A stretch of 64,000 bases of DNA from Globodera rostochiensis (GCA_018350325.1 JAEVLN010000005.1:1436142-1500141), one strand, 5' to 3'; numbered from the stretch's first letter, positions 52,351-63,798 are shown. The notes: generated from the sequence alone by a model not told the origin. Numbers and translations are program-made.

Positions 52351-53735
52351 TTACTGTCGTTTAAATTGCTTTTTCCAAATATAAAAAGTAGCTCTTCCAA
52401 TCTTCAACATTTTAACAATTTCCTTGTCACTAATTTTAGGATTTTTGTCTTTAATTTCATAATAACGTTTAATCATTTCTTTTTGTTCGCTGTGTTTTGT
52501 TCGAGTAAAGCTAAATTCTTTTTTCCATTGGTTTATTGTGCGAATATTTACACCAAATCTTTCAGCAATTTCTTTGTCTATTTCTTTGCATGATTTTTTG
52601 TCCACACCGGAATGTTCACTTTTCATTTGCATTAACTTTTTCACAATTTTAAGCTTTTCATCGTACGAGTAATTTGGCACTAAAGAAGCAAAGGAAAAAG
52701 TGAATCTCAAAAACTTCCTAAGCCACCCTGGCTTCGGGTTCATTGGCTTAGGCCTAAGCCTAAGCCTTAAGTCGTTTTTTCATTAATTTTCTAAGATTCC
52801 AAACAATTCAAAAACCGTTTTAATTTACTATAGACGAATTCGAATCAGTGCATCAAATAACTATTTTATAATTCGTGACTTTTACCGAAGCAAAAAATAT
52901 TAATATTATAAATCATTTTTGTGTTTGATGCTGTTTTTAGGATGTTAGTAAACATTTAAAAATAAATCTCACTGGTTTGGCCAAGTTCACGTTTCCAATT
53001 GTAAATTGTTGCCAAACCGAGGCCCAATTCTTTTGCAACAGTTTTATCAATTTCGTGATGATATGAGTTTTTGAATCCGGCACGCGTTAACTCGGCTTTC
53101 ATTTGATCAAATTTCTCTATCAAATGTTTACGCTCATTTTTTTTCTTTTCAAAGCTATGCATTTTTTGACTTAGGCCTAGTTCTTTTTTCCATTTATATA
53201 TTTTTTTGCGACCAACTTTTAAATGTTTAGCAATTTTCTGCTCAATTTGCGTCCATTCTTTATTTGAATATTTTCCTTTTTGCTTAAATTCGTCTTTCAT
53301 TTCGTAGAATTTGTCTATAATTAAACGTTTTTTGTTTGTAGTCATTTTTTCTATAATTTCGTTCTGTTCTTCACCATTAGTTGCATTATCAGAGTGATCA
53401 GACTCTGTGAGAGGAGCATGCTGATCAGTTGAATTTGGCTCAATTTGTCCAGCGTGATCAGACTCTGTGAGATCAGGATTCTGATCAGTTGAATTGGTTT
53501 TTATTTGTCCAATTTGGGTGTTCTGCCGGTCGATTTGGTGATGGACATTTTGTTCAAAGTTTGTTGGCGGGCTTTTCAAATCTTCGGCTTCATCTTTGTC
53601 CCACCAGCCTTCTCCGAATAGTTCATCAAATGTTTTGAGGGGCGTTTCCTCCAATTTTACTTTTACGGATTCGGCTTTGTCCAATGAATTTATAGCATAA
53701 AATGCCACCAAAATTAAAATCCAAAATTCTTCCAT
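52351..53735 (-). CDS. Secreted four-module HTH protein (copy N/M)
   Basis: Exon 1 is 53735-52973 and exon 2 is 52679-52351, joined in frame across a 293-bp intron (GTGAGA...TTCTTTAG), giving about 363 residues. Signal peptide MEEFWILILVAFYAINS is followed by LKTFDELFGEGWWDKDEAEDL. The linker has two 20-residue NSTDQ repeats. Module 1 carries IAKHLKVGRKKIYKWKKELG and module 2 IDKTVAKELGLGLATIYNWKREL. Exon 2 encodes an extra module absent from the three-module copies (KSCKEIDKEIAERFGVNIRT, then INQWKKEF) before the usual last module (DKEIVKMLKIGRATFYIWKKQFKRQ). It stops at TAA where paralogues continue QFHPNS, so the tail is lost. The intron is long because it holds a dispersed CCTAAGCCACCCTGG repeat, also present in the intron before 63798. 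Joining the two ORFs rests on matching phase and splice signals. Confidence 0.78.
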
Positions 53736-53739
53736 CAAT

Positions 53740-54010
53740 TAAGCACAATTTCACCGGAAAAGTAGATATGGAAAATTTTATTTTTGTGTTTTGAATTTCT
53801 CTCAAAAAATGTCTCTTTATTTTAAAGAATATAAATATTCATAAATTTTTAAATATTAATAAATATTATTTAGCTTTGATAAAAAATATTCTGACACATT
53901 TCCAAAACCTTTTGAACCGGGACCAAATCAATATTACTGACATCTAATAAATATTTAAAAAAATCATTTTATAAAATTGCGATCAATTATGAAGCGAAAA
54001 TAAAATTAAA
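53740..54010 (-). promoter_or_regulatory. Upstream block of the four-module gene
   Basis: Read on the minus strand: ATAATTGATCGCAATTTTAT, ATGTCAGTAATATTGATTTG and GTCCCGGTTCAAAAGG, then AT-rich DNA to the start. The order matches other family upstream regions, though the part nearest the gene is different. Confidence 0.45.
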
Positions 54011-54590
54011 AAAAATTCTATAATTGCCAAGGAAGAAAAGTGACATTTCCGCTTCTGCTGACGTAGCAACCGCGAAACGAAAAATCAAAGCAAGGACTAA
54101 ACGCATGGGCGCGCAGGTTTAATGGCATTTTTGATAACGTCAAGAGCCTCTGGCATTTTTATGGCCTCAAGAGCCTCTTTGTAGTTCGACTAGCCTTTCA
54201 ATCTTGCGCGCTAACAACCAACCGTTGGGCAATTGTATTGATGTGTTCCTGTCCGTTAAGACTAGGATTGCAGCCGAGGGGGGCGGGGATCCCCGGTCAA
54301 ATCGGGGACGGGGATACCGGGGACGGACAAACCGGGGATCCCCGTTTTCGGGAATGAGCAAACCGGGGAACGGGGATCACCGTTCGGGGATGGGCAAAAT
54401 CCATTTTTAGGGGTGCATTTTAGAAAAAAATGCAATTTTTTGGGGGACTTTAAATTTATTCAAAAAATTAAGTGCACCCCAGAAAAGGCTTTTCTTATGG
54501 CAAATATGCTGCACTACAAGATTTATTTCACTTTTCCTCCAGGGCATATTTAAATTACTTTAATCAGTTTGGCAATCACAATCGATCGCG
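54011..54590. other. No gene; GGGGATCCCCGG palindrome cluster
   Basis: The stretch 54270-54400 is dense in CGGGGATCCCCG and CGGGGACGGGG motifs, then TTTTTAGGGGTGCATTTT at 54405-54422. It looks like one end of a decayed hAT-like element. No exon is supported. Confidence 0.45.
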
Positions 54591-54599
54591 TTTTAAAAA

Positions 54600-54994
54600 G
54601 TGCTGGGTCGTTTCGCAAAATCCGCCACTATTGGCGTTTCGCGAAATCCGCCATTTATTTAATTTAAACTAATTTTCATTATTTATTTACTACAAAATTA
54701 AATATTAAGGATTATTTTTAATATTAAACTTTTAGTTTAAGCTATAGAAAAATTTACAATACAATATTAAGTGGATGATTAGCTAGAGCTTTATACTTGC
54801 TTAATCAGACAAAAACAATATTACATCAACAAAATTATCCAGTTTTCACAAACAAACACAGAAGTAATGGATATTTATTTACCTGACGTATGTATTTACT
54901 TCTTAATTATGCAGATTATATTCATTTTATATACTTTTTCAATATTGAAAATTTAATAATATTTTTAGTGATTTTGCGAAACGCCCTAGCACCC
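54600..54994. mobile_element. MULE-like MITE inserted in an HTH-family upstream block
   Basis: The ends GTGCTGGGTCGTTTCGCAAAA and inverted TTTTGCGAAACGCCCTAGCAC are flanked by the 9-bp direct repeat TTTTAAAAA (54591-54599, 54995-55003). Removing the element rejoins AATCGATCGCG with TGAATGCCAGAATATTGATT, the order expected of a family upstream block. The interior is AT-rich and non-coding. Confidence 0.75.
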
Positions 54995-55003
54995 TTTTAA
55001 AAA

Positions 55004-55110
55004 TGAATGCCAGAATATTGATTTGGTCACGGTTCAAAAGCTTTAGGATAAAATATTTATGAGATGTCAGGAATATTGATTTGGTTCCGGTTAAATCACT
55101 TTTTTAATAA
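55004..55110 (+). repeat. Orphan upstream-block sequence
   Basis: AGAATATTGATTTGGTCACG, CGGTTCAAAAGCTTTAGG and GATGTCAGGAATATTGATTT occur without any HTH-family gene following. Sequence on to 55746 shows no exon. Confidence 0.45.
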
Positions 55111-55746
55111 TTTACAAATTTTAAGAAAATTTTGGAAATAAATTCTTTAACACAAATATTACTCACAAATCGAATTTTCTTTTTAAAATTTTGGAATTTC
55201 TTATAAATTTCTAATTCAGGGGTTGTTTTGCCCAAATAAAAGGGAAGAATTTTGGTTTAACAAGAAAAATTCAAATATTGCATTTTCTTAAGAAATTTTT
55301 TCGAAAAAAGTTGGAACAGGCGCTTTTTCAACTTACCCGCCTGTTCATGCGTGTCAAGTTGGAATAGGCGGTATTTTTTCTAAGAGTTTCAAAAAAGCCC
55401 ACGCGACAAAAATTAGCATGTTTAATGCTCAAGTTTTTCGTGCCTAAAAATCCCCACACTTATCTTTAGTCAATAATAGTTAAACGAAAAAAGAAAATCT
55501 CATCGCCATAATTACACTAGATGCCCTGAGAATTAAATACATGGTGTAGGCTCGGATTTAATCGGGTTTTCCAAAAATCCCGGCCCCAGTGGCGGAGCGC
55601 GCATCTGATTGAAATTATGAAATAAAATATGTTGTTTTAAACATTTTTAAATCTGGAACTTAAAGCAAGTTGCGGTTTTAAAGTTGATCAAAACTTAGCA
55701 AACATTGACTATCCTATATAATAAAGTTGAATTCCTATTTGTTTGC

Positions 55747-58700
55747 GTGCTGGGTCGTTTCGTAAAAATTGCAAATGGGTCGTTTCGTAAAAACTGCAAA
55801 TGGGTCGTTTCGTAAAAATTGCAAATGGGTCGATTCGTAAAATTGCGTTTCGTAAAAAATGCAAATGGGTCGTTTCGTAAAAACTGCAAATGGGTCGTTT
55901 CGTAAAAACTGCAAATGGTCGTTTCGTAAAAACTGCAAATGGGTCGTTTCGTAAAAACTGCAAATGGTCGTTTCGTAAAAACTGCAAATGGGTCGTTTCG
56001 TAAAAATTGCAAATGGTCGTTTCGTAAAAACTGCAAATGGGTCGTTTCGTAAAAATTGCAAATGGGTCGTTTCGTAAAACTGCGTTTTGTAAAAACTGCA
56101 AATGGGTCGTTTCGTAAAAATTGCAAATGGGTCGTTTCGTAAAACTGCGTTTTGTAAAAACTGCAAATGGGTCGTTTCGTAAAAAATGCAAATGGGTCGT
56201 TTCGTAAAAAATGCAAATGGGTCGTTTCGTAAAAACTGCAAATGGGTCGTTTCGTAAAAACTGCAAATGGTCGTTTCGTAAAAACTGCAAATGGGTCGTT
56301 TCGTAAAAACTGCAAATGGTCGTTTCGTAAAAACTGCAAATGGGTCGTTTCGTAAAAATTGCAAATGGTCGTTTCGTAAAAACTGCAAATGGGTCGTTTC
56401 GTAAAAATTGCAAATGGGTCGTTTCGTAAAACTGCGTTTTGTAAAAACTGCAAATGGGTCGTTTCGTAAAAATTGCAAATGGGTCGTTTCGTAAAACTGC
56501 GTTTTGTAAAAACTGCAAATGGGTCGTTTCGTAAAAAATGCAAATGGGTCGTTTCGTAAAAACTGCAAATGGGTCGTTCGTAAAAATTGCAAATGGATCG
56601 GTTTCGTAAAACTCTGCGTTTGTAAAAACTGCAAATGGGTCGTTTCGTAATCGTGCGTAAAAACTGCAAATGGGTTGTCTTCGTAAAAATTGCAAATGGG
56701 TTGCTTTCGTAAAACTGCAAATGGGTCGATTCGTACAAATGCGTTCGTAAAACTGCAAATGGGTCGTTTCGTAAAACTGCAAATGGGTCGTTCGTAAAAA
56801 CTGCAAATGGGTCGTTTCGGTAAAAACTGCAAATGGGTCGTTTCGTAAAAATGCAATGGGTCGTTTCGTAAAAATTGCAAATGGGTCGTTTCGTAAAAAT
56901 TGCAAATGGGTCGTTTCGTAAAACTGCGTTTTGTAAAAACTGCAAATGGGTCGTTTCGTAAAAAATGCAAATGGGTCGTTTCGTAAAAAATGCAAATAGG
57001 TTGCTTCGTAAAAATTGCAAATGGGTTGCTTCGTAAAAACTGCAAATGGGTCGTTTCGTAAAAAATGCAAATGGGTTGCTTCGTAAAAATTGCAAATGGG
57101 TTGCTTCGTAAAAACTGCAAATGGGTCGTTTCGTAAAAAATGCAAATGGGTTGCTTCGTAAAAACTGCAAATGGGTCGTTTCGTAAAAAATGCAAATGGG
57201 TTGCTTCGTAAAAATTGCAAATGGGTCGTTTCGTAAAAACTGCAAATGGGTCGTTTCGTAAAAATTGCAAATGGGTCGATTCGTAAAATTGCGTTTCGTA
57301 AAAAATGCAAATGGGTCGTTTCGTAAAAACTGCAAATGGGTCGTTTCGTAAAAACTGCAAATGGTCGTTTCGTAAAAACTGCAAATGGGTCGTTTCGTAA
57401 AAAATGCAAATGGGTCGTTTCGTAAAAACTGCAAATGGGTCGTTTCGTAAAAAATGCAAATGGGTTGCTTCGTAAAAATTGCAAATGGGTCGTTTCGTAA
57501 AAACTGCAAATGGGTCGTTTCGTAAAACTGCGTTTTGTAAAAACTGCAAATGGGTCGTTTCGTAAAAATTGCAAATGGGTCGTTTCGTAAAACTGCGTTT
57601 TGTAAAAACTGCAAATGGGTCGTTTCGTAAAAAATGCAAATGGGTCGTTTCGTAAAAAATGCAAATGGGTCGTTTCGTAAAAACTGCAAATGGGTCGTTT
57701 CGTAAAAACTGCAAATGGTCGTTTCGTAAAAACTGCAAATGGGTCGTTTCGTAAAAACTGCAAATGGTCGTTTCGTAAAAACTGCAAATGGGTCGTTTCG
57801 TAAAAATTGCAAATGGTCGTTTCGTAAAAACTGCAAATGGGTCGTTTCGTAAAAATTGCAAATGGGTCGTTTCGTAAAACTGCGTTTTGTAAAAACTGCA
57901 AATGGGTCGTTTCGTAAAAATTGCAAATGGGTCGTTTCGTAAAACTGCGTTTTGTAAAAACTGCAAATGGGTCGTTTCGTAAAAAATGCAAATGGGTCGT
58001 TTCGTAAAAACTGCAAATGGGTCGTTTCGTAAAAATTGCAAATGGATCGTTTCGTAAAACTGCGTTTTGTAAAAACTGCAAATGGGTCGTTTCGTAATCG
58101 TTTCGTAAAAACTGCAAATGGGTTGCTTCGTAAAAATTGCAAATGGGTTGCTTCGTAAAAACTGCAAATGGGTCGTTTCGTAAAAAATGCAAATGGGTCG
58201 TTTCGTAAAAACTGCAAATGGGTCGTTTCGTAAAAACTGCAAATGGGTCGTTTCGTAAAAACTGCAAATGGGTCGTTTCGTAAAAACTGCAAATGGGTTG
58301 CTTCGTAAAAATTGCAAATGGGTCGTTTCGTAAAAACTGCAAATGGGTCGTTTCGTAAAAATTGCAAATGGGTCGATTCGTAAAATTGCGTTTCGTAAAA
58401 AATGCAAATGGGTCGTTTCGTAAAAACTGCAAATGGTCGTTTCGTAAAAACTGCAACTGGGTCGTTTCGTAAAAACTGCAAATGGGTCGTTTCGTAAAAA
58501 TTGCAAATGGGTCGATTCGTAAAATTGCGTTTCGTAAAAACTGCAAATGGGTCGTTTCGTAAAAACTGCAAATGGTCGTTTCGTAAAAACTGCAAATGGG
58601 TCGTTTCGTAAAAAATGCAAATGGGTCGTTTCGTAAAAATTGCAAATGGGTCGTTTCGTAAAAATTGCAAATGGGTCGTTTCGTAAAACTGCGTTTTGTA

Positions 58701-59281
58701 AAAACTGCAAATGGGTCGTTTCGTAAAAAATGCAAATGGGTCGTTTCGTAAAAAATGCAAATAGGTTGCTTCGTAAAAATTGCAAATGGGTTGCTTCGTA
58801 AAAACTGCAAATGGGTCGTTTCGTAAAAAATGCAAATGGGTTGCTTCGTAAAAATTGCAAATGGGTTGCTTCGTAAAAACTGCAAATGGGTCGTTTCGTA
58901 AAAAATGCAAATGGGTTGCTTCGTAAAAATTGCAAATGGGTTGCTTCGTAAAAACTGCAAATGGGTCGTTTCGTAAAAAATGCAAATGGGTTGCTTCGTA
59001 AAAACTGCAAATGGGTCGTTTCGTAAAAAATGCAAATGGGTTGCTTCGTAAAAATTGCAAATGGGTTGCTTCGTAAAAACTGCAAATGGGTCGTTTCGTA
59101 AAAAATGCAAATGGGTTGCTTCGTAAAAATTGCAAATGGGTCGTTTCGTAAAACTGCGTTTTGTAAAAACTGCAAATGGGTCGTTTCGTAAAAAATGCAA
59201 ATGGGTCGTTTCGTAAAAACTGCAAATGGGTTGCTTCGTAAAAACTGCAAATGGGTCGTTTCGTAAAAATGCAAGTGGGCT
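55747..59281. repeat. 3.5-kb satellite, 25-bp unit, derived from a MITE end
   Basis: Roughly 140 units of GGGTCGTTTCGTAAAAACTG plus CAAAT, all in one orientation. Recurring variants are GGGTTGCTTCGTAAAAATTG and a short TCGTAAAACTGCGTTTTG insertion that marks higher-order blocks. The first unit is GTGCTGGGTCGTTTCGTAAA, the terminus of the MITEs at 14666 and 54600. Because 25 is not a multiple of three and the unit has no stop on the minus strand, all three minus frames stay open for about 1,190-1,225 codons. They encode rotating TKRPICNFYETTHLQFLRND-like 25-residue repeats. The stretch near 56570-56870 is more degenerate. Confidence 0.93.
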
Positions 59282-59605
59282 TTCGTATATGTATAAAATA
59301 AGAATAGCAATCATATTGATCCATGAGTAGATATTTGCACTTTTATTTGCGTCAAAGTGTATCAGGCTGAGGCAATCTTTCAGCATTCAGCATCATGCCA
59401 GCTCATATAATAACAAGTAAATCTCCTTAGAAATATTTTTTTCCCATTATAAATTTTATATTGTATACGTCTAATAAAAAAAAAGATGTTTGTTTGTCCT
59501 GGCGTGGTTGAGGATTTGAATTAGCGGGGAAATTTTGCGTAAAAATATTGTTTGAAAATTCAGTTCTAAAAATGCATAAGAAATGTTGGAGTTGTACCTA
59601 ATTTG
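59282..59605. other. No gene seen
   Basis: AT-rich DNA between the satellite and the next transposon. Nothing recognised. Confidence 0.5.
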
Positions 59606-61033
59606 TAGGGCCCGGATTTATATGTTCCAAAAATGGCCAAATATGCACAAATAATATGCTCCAAAAAAGCCAAAATTTGCACCAAAATATGCCAAAAATG
59701 CCGAAATATGCACTAAAAATGGCTTTTTTAGTGCACTAATTTGCTTACTATTCTCATTTTAACGTATAAATAAGTAGATTTAAAAGCCTTTTCGCGTATT
59801 TTTTTTGGTATTTCTGGAATGTTGAACAAATTTGAAAAAAGTTCCGGAATTTTAACCGCCAGGCCATCATCGACATTTGGCTATCTCAGCGCCAGACATC
59901 CATTTCAGCGCCTACATTTATTTATTTATTTTTTTACGCGAATTCAATTTTTTAGGCCTTCTTTTCAAAAATGACTTAAAGTCCATAGTTAATGATAATT
60001 AATTTTCAAAAACAGCCAGAAATCAATGATTTTGGGGTGCATTTTTTCAAATTTATGGTCAAAAATGCCAAAATATGCTTTTTTCCCCAAAAACCCCAAA
60101 ATATGTCAAAATATGTAATTTTAACCTTGCTCAAAAAAACTCAAAGCAACGCGAAAAGGCTATTTTTGGGTTTTATTCATCAGAACATATAAGTAGGGTT
60201 GCTCCCCGACCCCGACCCCGAGCCCAAAAAAGGGGTCATCCCCGACCCCGACCCCGACAGTGCCAACCCCGTCCTCCCCGACCTTTTTTTGGGTCGGGGA
60301 TCGGGGGTGAACAAACACCCCTAAAGATTGACTTTTTTCGGGAGCAATAAGTACTTTTGAAAATGTGATTATGTGTGCAGTTGTGTTAGTGGTGACTGGT
60401 TTAGTCTGCGGGATGGGTCAAGTGAGGTTTCGGCGTTAATGAATTTTTACCACTTTATATGAATCCCAATGATGGAGGAAACAATTTTTTAAATTGTTTC
60501 GTGTTTTTTTTTTATTTTGATGCTAATTCAGATCATTTTAACTTTTTTGGTCAGCAAAATTGAGAGACTATTAAAACATGTATTTATTACTTTGTTCAAA
60601 GCTGAATGATCTCAAGTTTTTAGTGTCATAAATTGTAGAAAAAAATAGCGCAATTTTTTATTCCATCTATTACTTAAAATTTTGAGAATTCAACAAGTTA
60701 TAGTCAGAAATTTTCACTGAAACAAATAATTTTTTTTTCAGAAATTACAAAATTCCCTTCATTCTTGAGATTTTTAAAGTGAACGGATTTAAAAATAAAA
60801 TTATATTTTATGCTTGCCTAGTGAAGACATAGCTAAATTTTTAATGCTGAATTTTTATGAAAAAAAAATTTTATGAACAAAATTTTCTTCAGCCCCGAAC
60901 CCCGACTCCGACCCCGACCCCGACAGTGCCAACCCCGGCCTCCCCGACCCCGAGTTTTCCACCCCCGAGAGGTCGGGGAGCAACCCTACATATAAGCACT
61001 AAAAAAATAAAAAACATATAAATCGGGCCACTA
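59606..61033. mobile_element. hAT-like transposon (TAGGGCCCGGATTTATATG ends)
   Basis: The left end TAGGGCCCGGATTTATATG and right end CATATAAATCGGGCCACTA are imperfect inverted repeats. They are flanked by the exact 8-bp duplication CTAATTTG (59598-59605, 61034-61041). Subterminal CCAAAAATGCCGAAATATGC motifs are present on the left. It contains a second complete element at 60194-60988. Sequence on its left side is shared with the fragment at 37320-37545. No transposase is recognisable. Confidence 0.88.
60194..60988. mobile_element. Nested hAT-like element (TAGGGTTGCTCCCCGACC ends)
   Basis: Termini TAGGGTTGCTCCCCGACC and GGTCGGGGAGCAACCCTA are exact inverted repeats, flanked by the 8-bp duplication CATATAAG (60186-60193, 60989-60996). 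Both subterminal regions consist of CCCCGACCCCGACAGTGCC-type repeats. ACACCCCTAAAG occurs at 60314-60325. The remaining interior is AT-rich and non-coding. A similar CCCCGACCCCGAC end begins at about 63935 at the right edge of the window. Confidence 0.92.
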
Positions 61034-61139
61034 CTAATTTGTTTAAATTTTGGGGCAATGGAAAATTCCAACAAATCGGTTCACAACCTATCGTTTAGCG
61101 GTTGTTGCGCCGTTTGATGCTCCTAAATCGTTAGTTCAT

Positions 61140-61815
61140 TCAAATACTCCCCGAAACATTTGCCGCGGCATTCTCTTCCACAGAATGTCCATCGAAAGAA
61201 TTTTGTTGAAATTGCTGTTTTTTCCATCTAAACAAAGTGTGTGATCCAATTTTCAATATTTTGGCAATGTTCGCGTCACTCATTTTAGTTTGGTCCTTAA
61301 TTTCATAATAACGTTTCATCAATTCCTTTTGTTGGCTTTCGGAGTATTTCTTTGGTTCTGTAAAAGAATTTTAATTAATAAAAATAAATAATAAAATTGG
61401 ACTCAAAATACTCACTGGTTTGGCCAAGTTCACGTTTCCAATTGTAAATTGTTTTAAAACTGAGGCCCAACTCTTTTGCGACAGTTTCATCAATTTCGTG
61501 ATGATAAGAGTTTTTGAATCCGGCCCGCGTTAACTCGGCTTTCATTTGATCAAATTTCTCTACCAAATGTTTACGTTCTTCTTTTTCAGTGTACACTTTT
61601 CGACTTAGGCCAAATTCTTTTTTCCATTCAAATATTTTTTTGCGATAGACTTTTAAATGTTTGGCAATTCTCTGCTCAATTTGAGTCCATTCTTTTGTTG
61701 AATATTTTCCTTTTTGCTTAAATTCGTCTTTTATTTCGTGGAATTTGTCGATAATTTTACGTTTTTCATTTGAAGTAATTTCTTCGCCATTTTTGGCATT
61801 ATCAGAGTGATCAGA
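61140..61815 (-). pseudogene. Tandem-HTH family, 5'-truncated copy P
   Basis: Coding sequence starts abruptly at ESDHSDNAKNGEEITS, the end of the linker. Module 1 (IAKHLKVYRKKIFEWKKEF) and module 2 (IDETVAKELGLSFKTIYNWKREL) run to a donor at 61415. After a 58-bp intron, exon 2 (61357-61140) encodes module 3 (ANIAKILKIGSHTLFRWKKQ, with a small deletion after it) and a complete tail ending NVSGSI. There are no stops in the surviving exons, but no ATG, signal peptide or linker is present. The truncation point lies near 61815. Confidence 0.78.
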
Positions 61816-61959
61816 CTCTTCGACCAATTGTTCAAATTTGGGTTAGGGGTTAAGAAATGATGAAAACGAAGGCCACGGATTCTACGAGCCGGTATACCCC
61901 TAAAAAGACCTTTTTATCGACTTTGGAAAACAAATTTTTTGTTTAAAGTCGGGGTAAAG

Positions 61960-62200
61960 GAAACGAGTTGGGTAAAAGTGAACGAGTTGGGTAAAAGAGA
62001 ACGAGTTGGGTAAAAGAGAACGAGTTGGGTAAAAGTGAACGAGTTGGGTAAAAGAGAACGAGTTGGGTAAAAGAGAACGAGTTGGGTAAAAGTGAACGAG
62101 TTGGGTAAAAGAGAACGAGTTGGGTAAAAGAGAACGAGTTGGGTAAAAGAGAACGAGTTGGGTAAAAGGGAACGAGTTGGGGGTGGGGAACGAGTTGGGG
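61960..62200 (+). repeat. 19-bp tandem repeat
   Basis: About twelve copies of GAACGAGTTGGGTAAAAGA with G/A and T/A variants (AAAAGAG, AAAAGTG). It is followed by a few degenerate GAACGAGTTGGGGGTG units. Confidence 0.93.
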
Positions 62201-63373
62201 GTGAACGCGAGTCGTCCTTTTACCGCCCGGCGGTGCCGAAAGCGAGAATTTTAAACCCGAATTCTTTAAAAAAATTTTGCGAAGCTCGAAGCCGAAGTTT
62301 CGCCCATCCCTGTTCGAGGTAAAACGTTTTTTGACTAAATTTAAGAAATAGCAATTAAGTAATTACCAAATGGCGATCGATATAATATTTTGGGACGGAG
62401 AAGGTATTCGCCAAATATGTGGAGGAAAACAGAAGTGAGTGTGGGCTAGGAAATTAGGACAATTACCAATTTATGATTTCACTTATTGGTTAACATTTTG
62501 GAAACAAAGAATTTTTTAACCTGAAGACCCAAGCCGAAAGTAGAATTTTTTCTTGACCCGAAACTCGACCCGAAGGTTTTTGAGTCAAACCGATCCGAAA
62601 CCGGACCCGACATTTTCCATAACCCGCGGCAACTCTGTGTGGGAGGTGGCCAAATTCCAAGCTAATCATAATAGGCATTACAAATTATTTGGTACAACAC
62701 TATGATTTGACGAAGGAAATAGTGTCAAATTTAGAATTCAACTTTGGCTCAAATTGTCCAAGCCAATTTTTACAGCAAAAATATTGATTAATGTTAAATT
62801 CACAGATTTTTGAGCTTCTTTCTTCAAAGCATATGGCTTAAAAAAATAGGTAAAGCCTTTAAAATCGGATCCCTTTATTATTAATCCCTCTTTCTCATAT
62901 TCACAATGCTAACTATCTGTAGATAAATCGCTAGCAACAGATAAATCCGTATTCACAAAATGATTATAATTTACTAATAAATCTGGAAATATCGCTGAAA
63001 GATGTGTGTAAATCTGTGTGTTTTTGTTGTCGCAGAATTAGACTCTGACATTCGTTTACGACAATTTCAAAACTTCTGATATTAATTCGAACATTTGGAC
63101 TTTTCGTTCCGCCCTTTGGCGCTGGGAGTTGGGCCTCGAGGCATTGACCCCTGCCCCTGAGCCCTAGACCCCGGTACTCGGGACCTTTTTATTACTGTTA
63201 TGTTTACTTTTTTTTTGAATCCATCCAGCCTTGTTCAAAATATACATAGTCAAATAATGGTAACCTACATTTAAGATACAATGAGCAGAAGTATCTGAAA
63301 ATGAAAAATGAACATTGCGGATACAGACGAAAATTGAAATAAAAGAATTGGAGGTTTTTCAAACATTGACCAT
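62201..63373. other. No gene seen
   Basis: A partial GC hairpin lies near 62226 (CGGCGGTGCCGAAAG). CCCGAAACTCGACCCGAA repeats lie at about 62555-62625. The stretch 63090-63190 is somewhat GC-richer without an exon. No coding sequence is supported. Confidence 0.4.
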
Positions 63374-63798
63374 TTAAATATTTCCCGAATTCGAGTTCTC
63401 AATTTCCTGAACATTTGCCGCGGCATTCTCTTCCACAGAATGCCCATCGACAGAATTTGGATGAAATTGCTGTCGTTTAAATTGCCTTTTCCATCTTATC
63501 AAAGTGGCTCTTCCAATATTCAACATTTTCGCAATGTCCTTGTCTCTAATTTTGCGATTTTTGTCCTTAATTTCATAATAACGTTTCATCAATTCCTTTT
63601 GTTCGCTGTGTTTTGGATTTCTTCGACTTAAGCCAAACTCTTTTTTCCATTGGTTTATTTTGCGAATATTTACACCAAATCTTTTAGCAATTTCTTTGTC
63701 TATTTCTTTGCATGATTTTTTGTCCTCACCAAAATGCTTTTTCATTTGTATTAAGTTTTTCACAATTTTAAGCTTTTCATCGTTCGAGTAATTTATCC
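63374..63798 (-). CDS. Last exon of a four-module HTH gene (continues beyond the window)
   Basis: On the minus strand, acceptor TTCTTTAG ends at 63799 and the exon starts in the same phase as in the gene at 52351-53735. It encodes INYSNDEKLKIVKNLIQMK, then the extra module (KSCKEIDKEIAKRFGVNIRK, INQWKKEFGLS). The last module (DKDIAKMLNIGRATLIRWKRQFKRQ) and the full tail HPNSVDGHSVEENAAANVQ to GNI follow, then a stop at 63374-63376. The tail is intact here, unlike in the 52351 gene. Exon 1 with the signal peptide must lie beyond base 64000. An ATG upstream of the acceptor (63862) lies in intron sequence and is not a likely start. Confidence 0.78.

Noticed and set aside
52682..52743. Separate gene starting MNPKPGWLRKFLRF at 52743 (and the equivalent start at 63862)
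   Set aside because: This stretch ends in a good splice acceptor (TTCTTTAG) in matching phase with the exon at 53735-52973. It contains a dispersed repeat and is better explained as intron.
55695..59386. Three overlapping minus-strand ORFs of about 1,190-1,225 codons
   Set aside because: They are the consequence of a 25-bp tandem unit without stop codons. All three frames encode rotations of the same peptide and there is no start context, domain or non-repeat coding part.
60370..60440. tRNA-like sequence near TTGTGTTAGTGGTGACTGG
   Set aside because: There is an A-box resemblance but no B box at a suitable distance.
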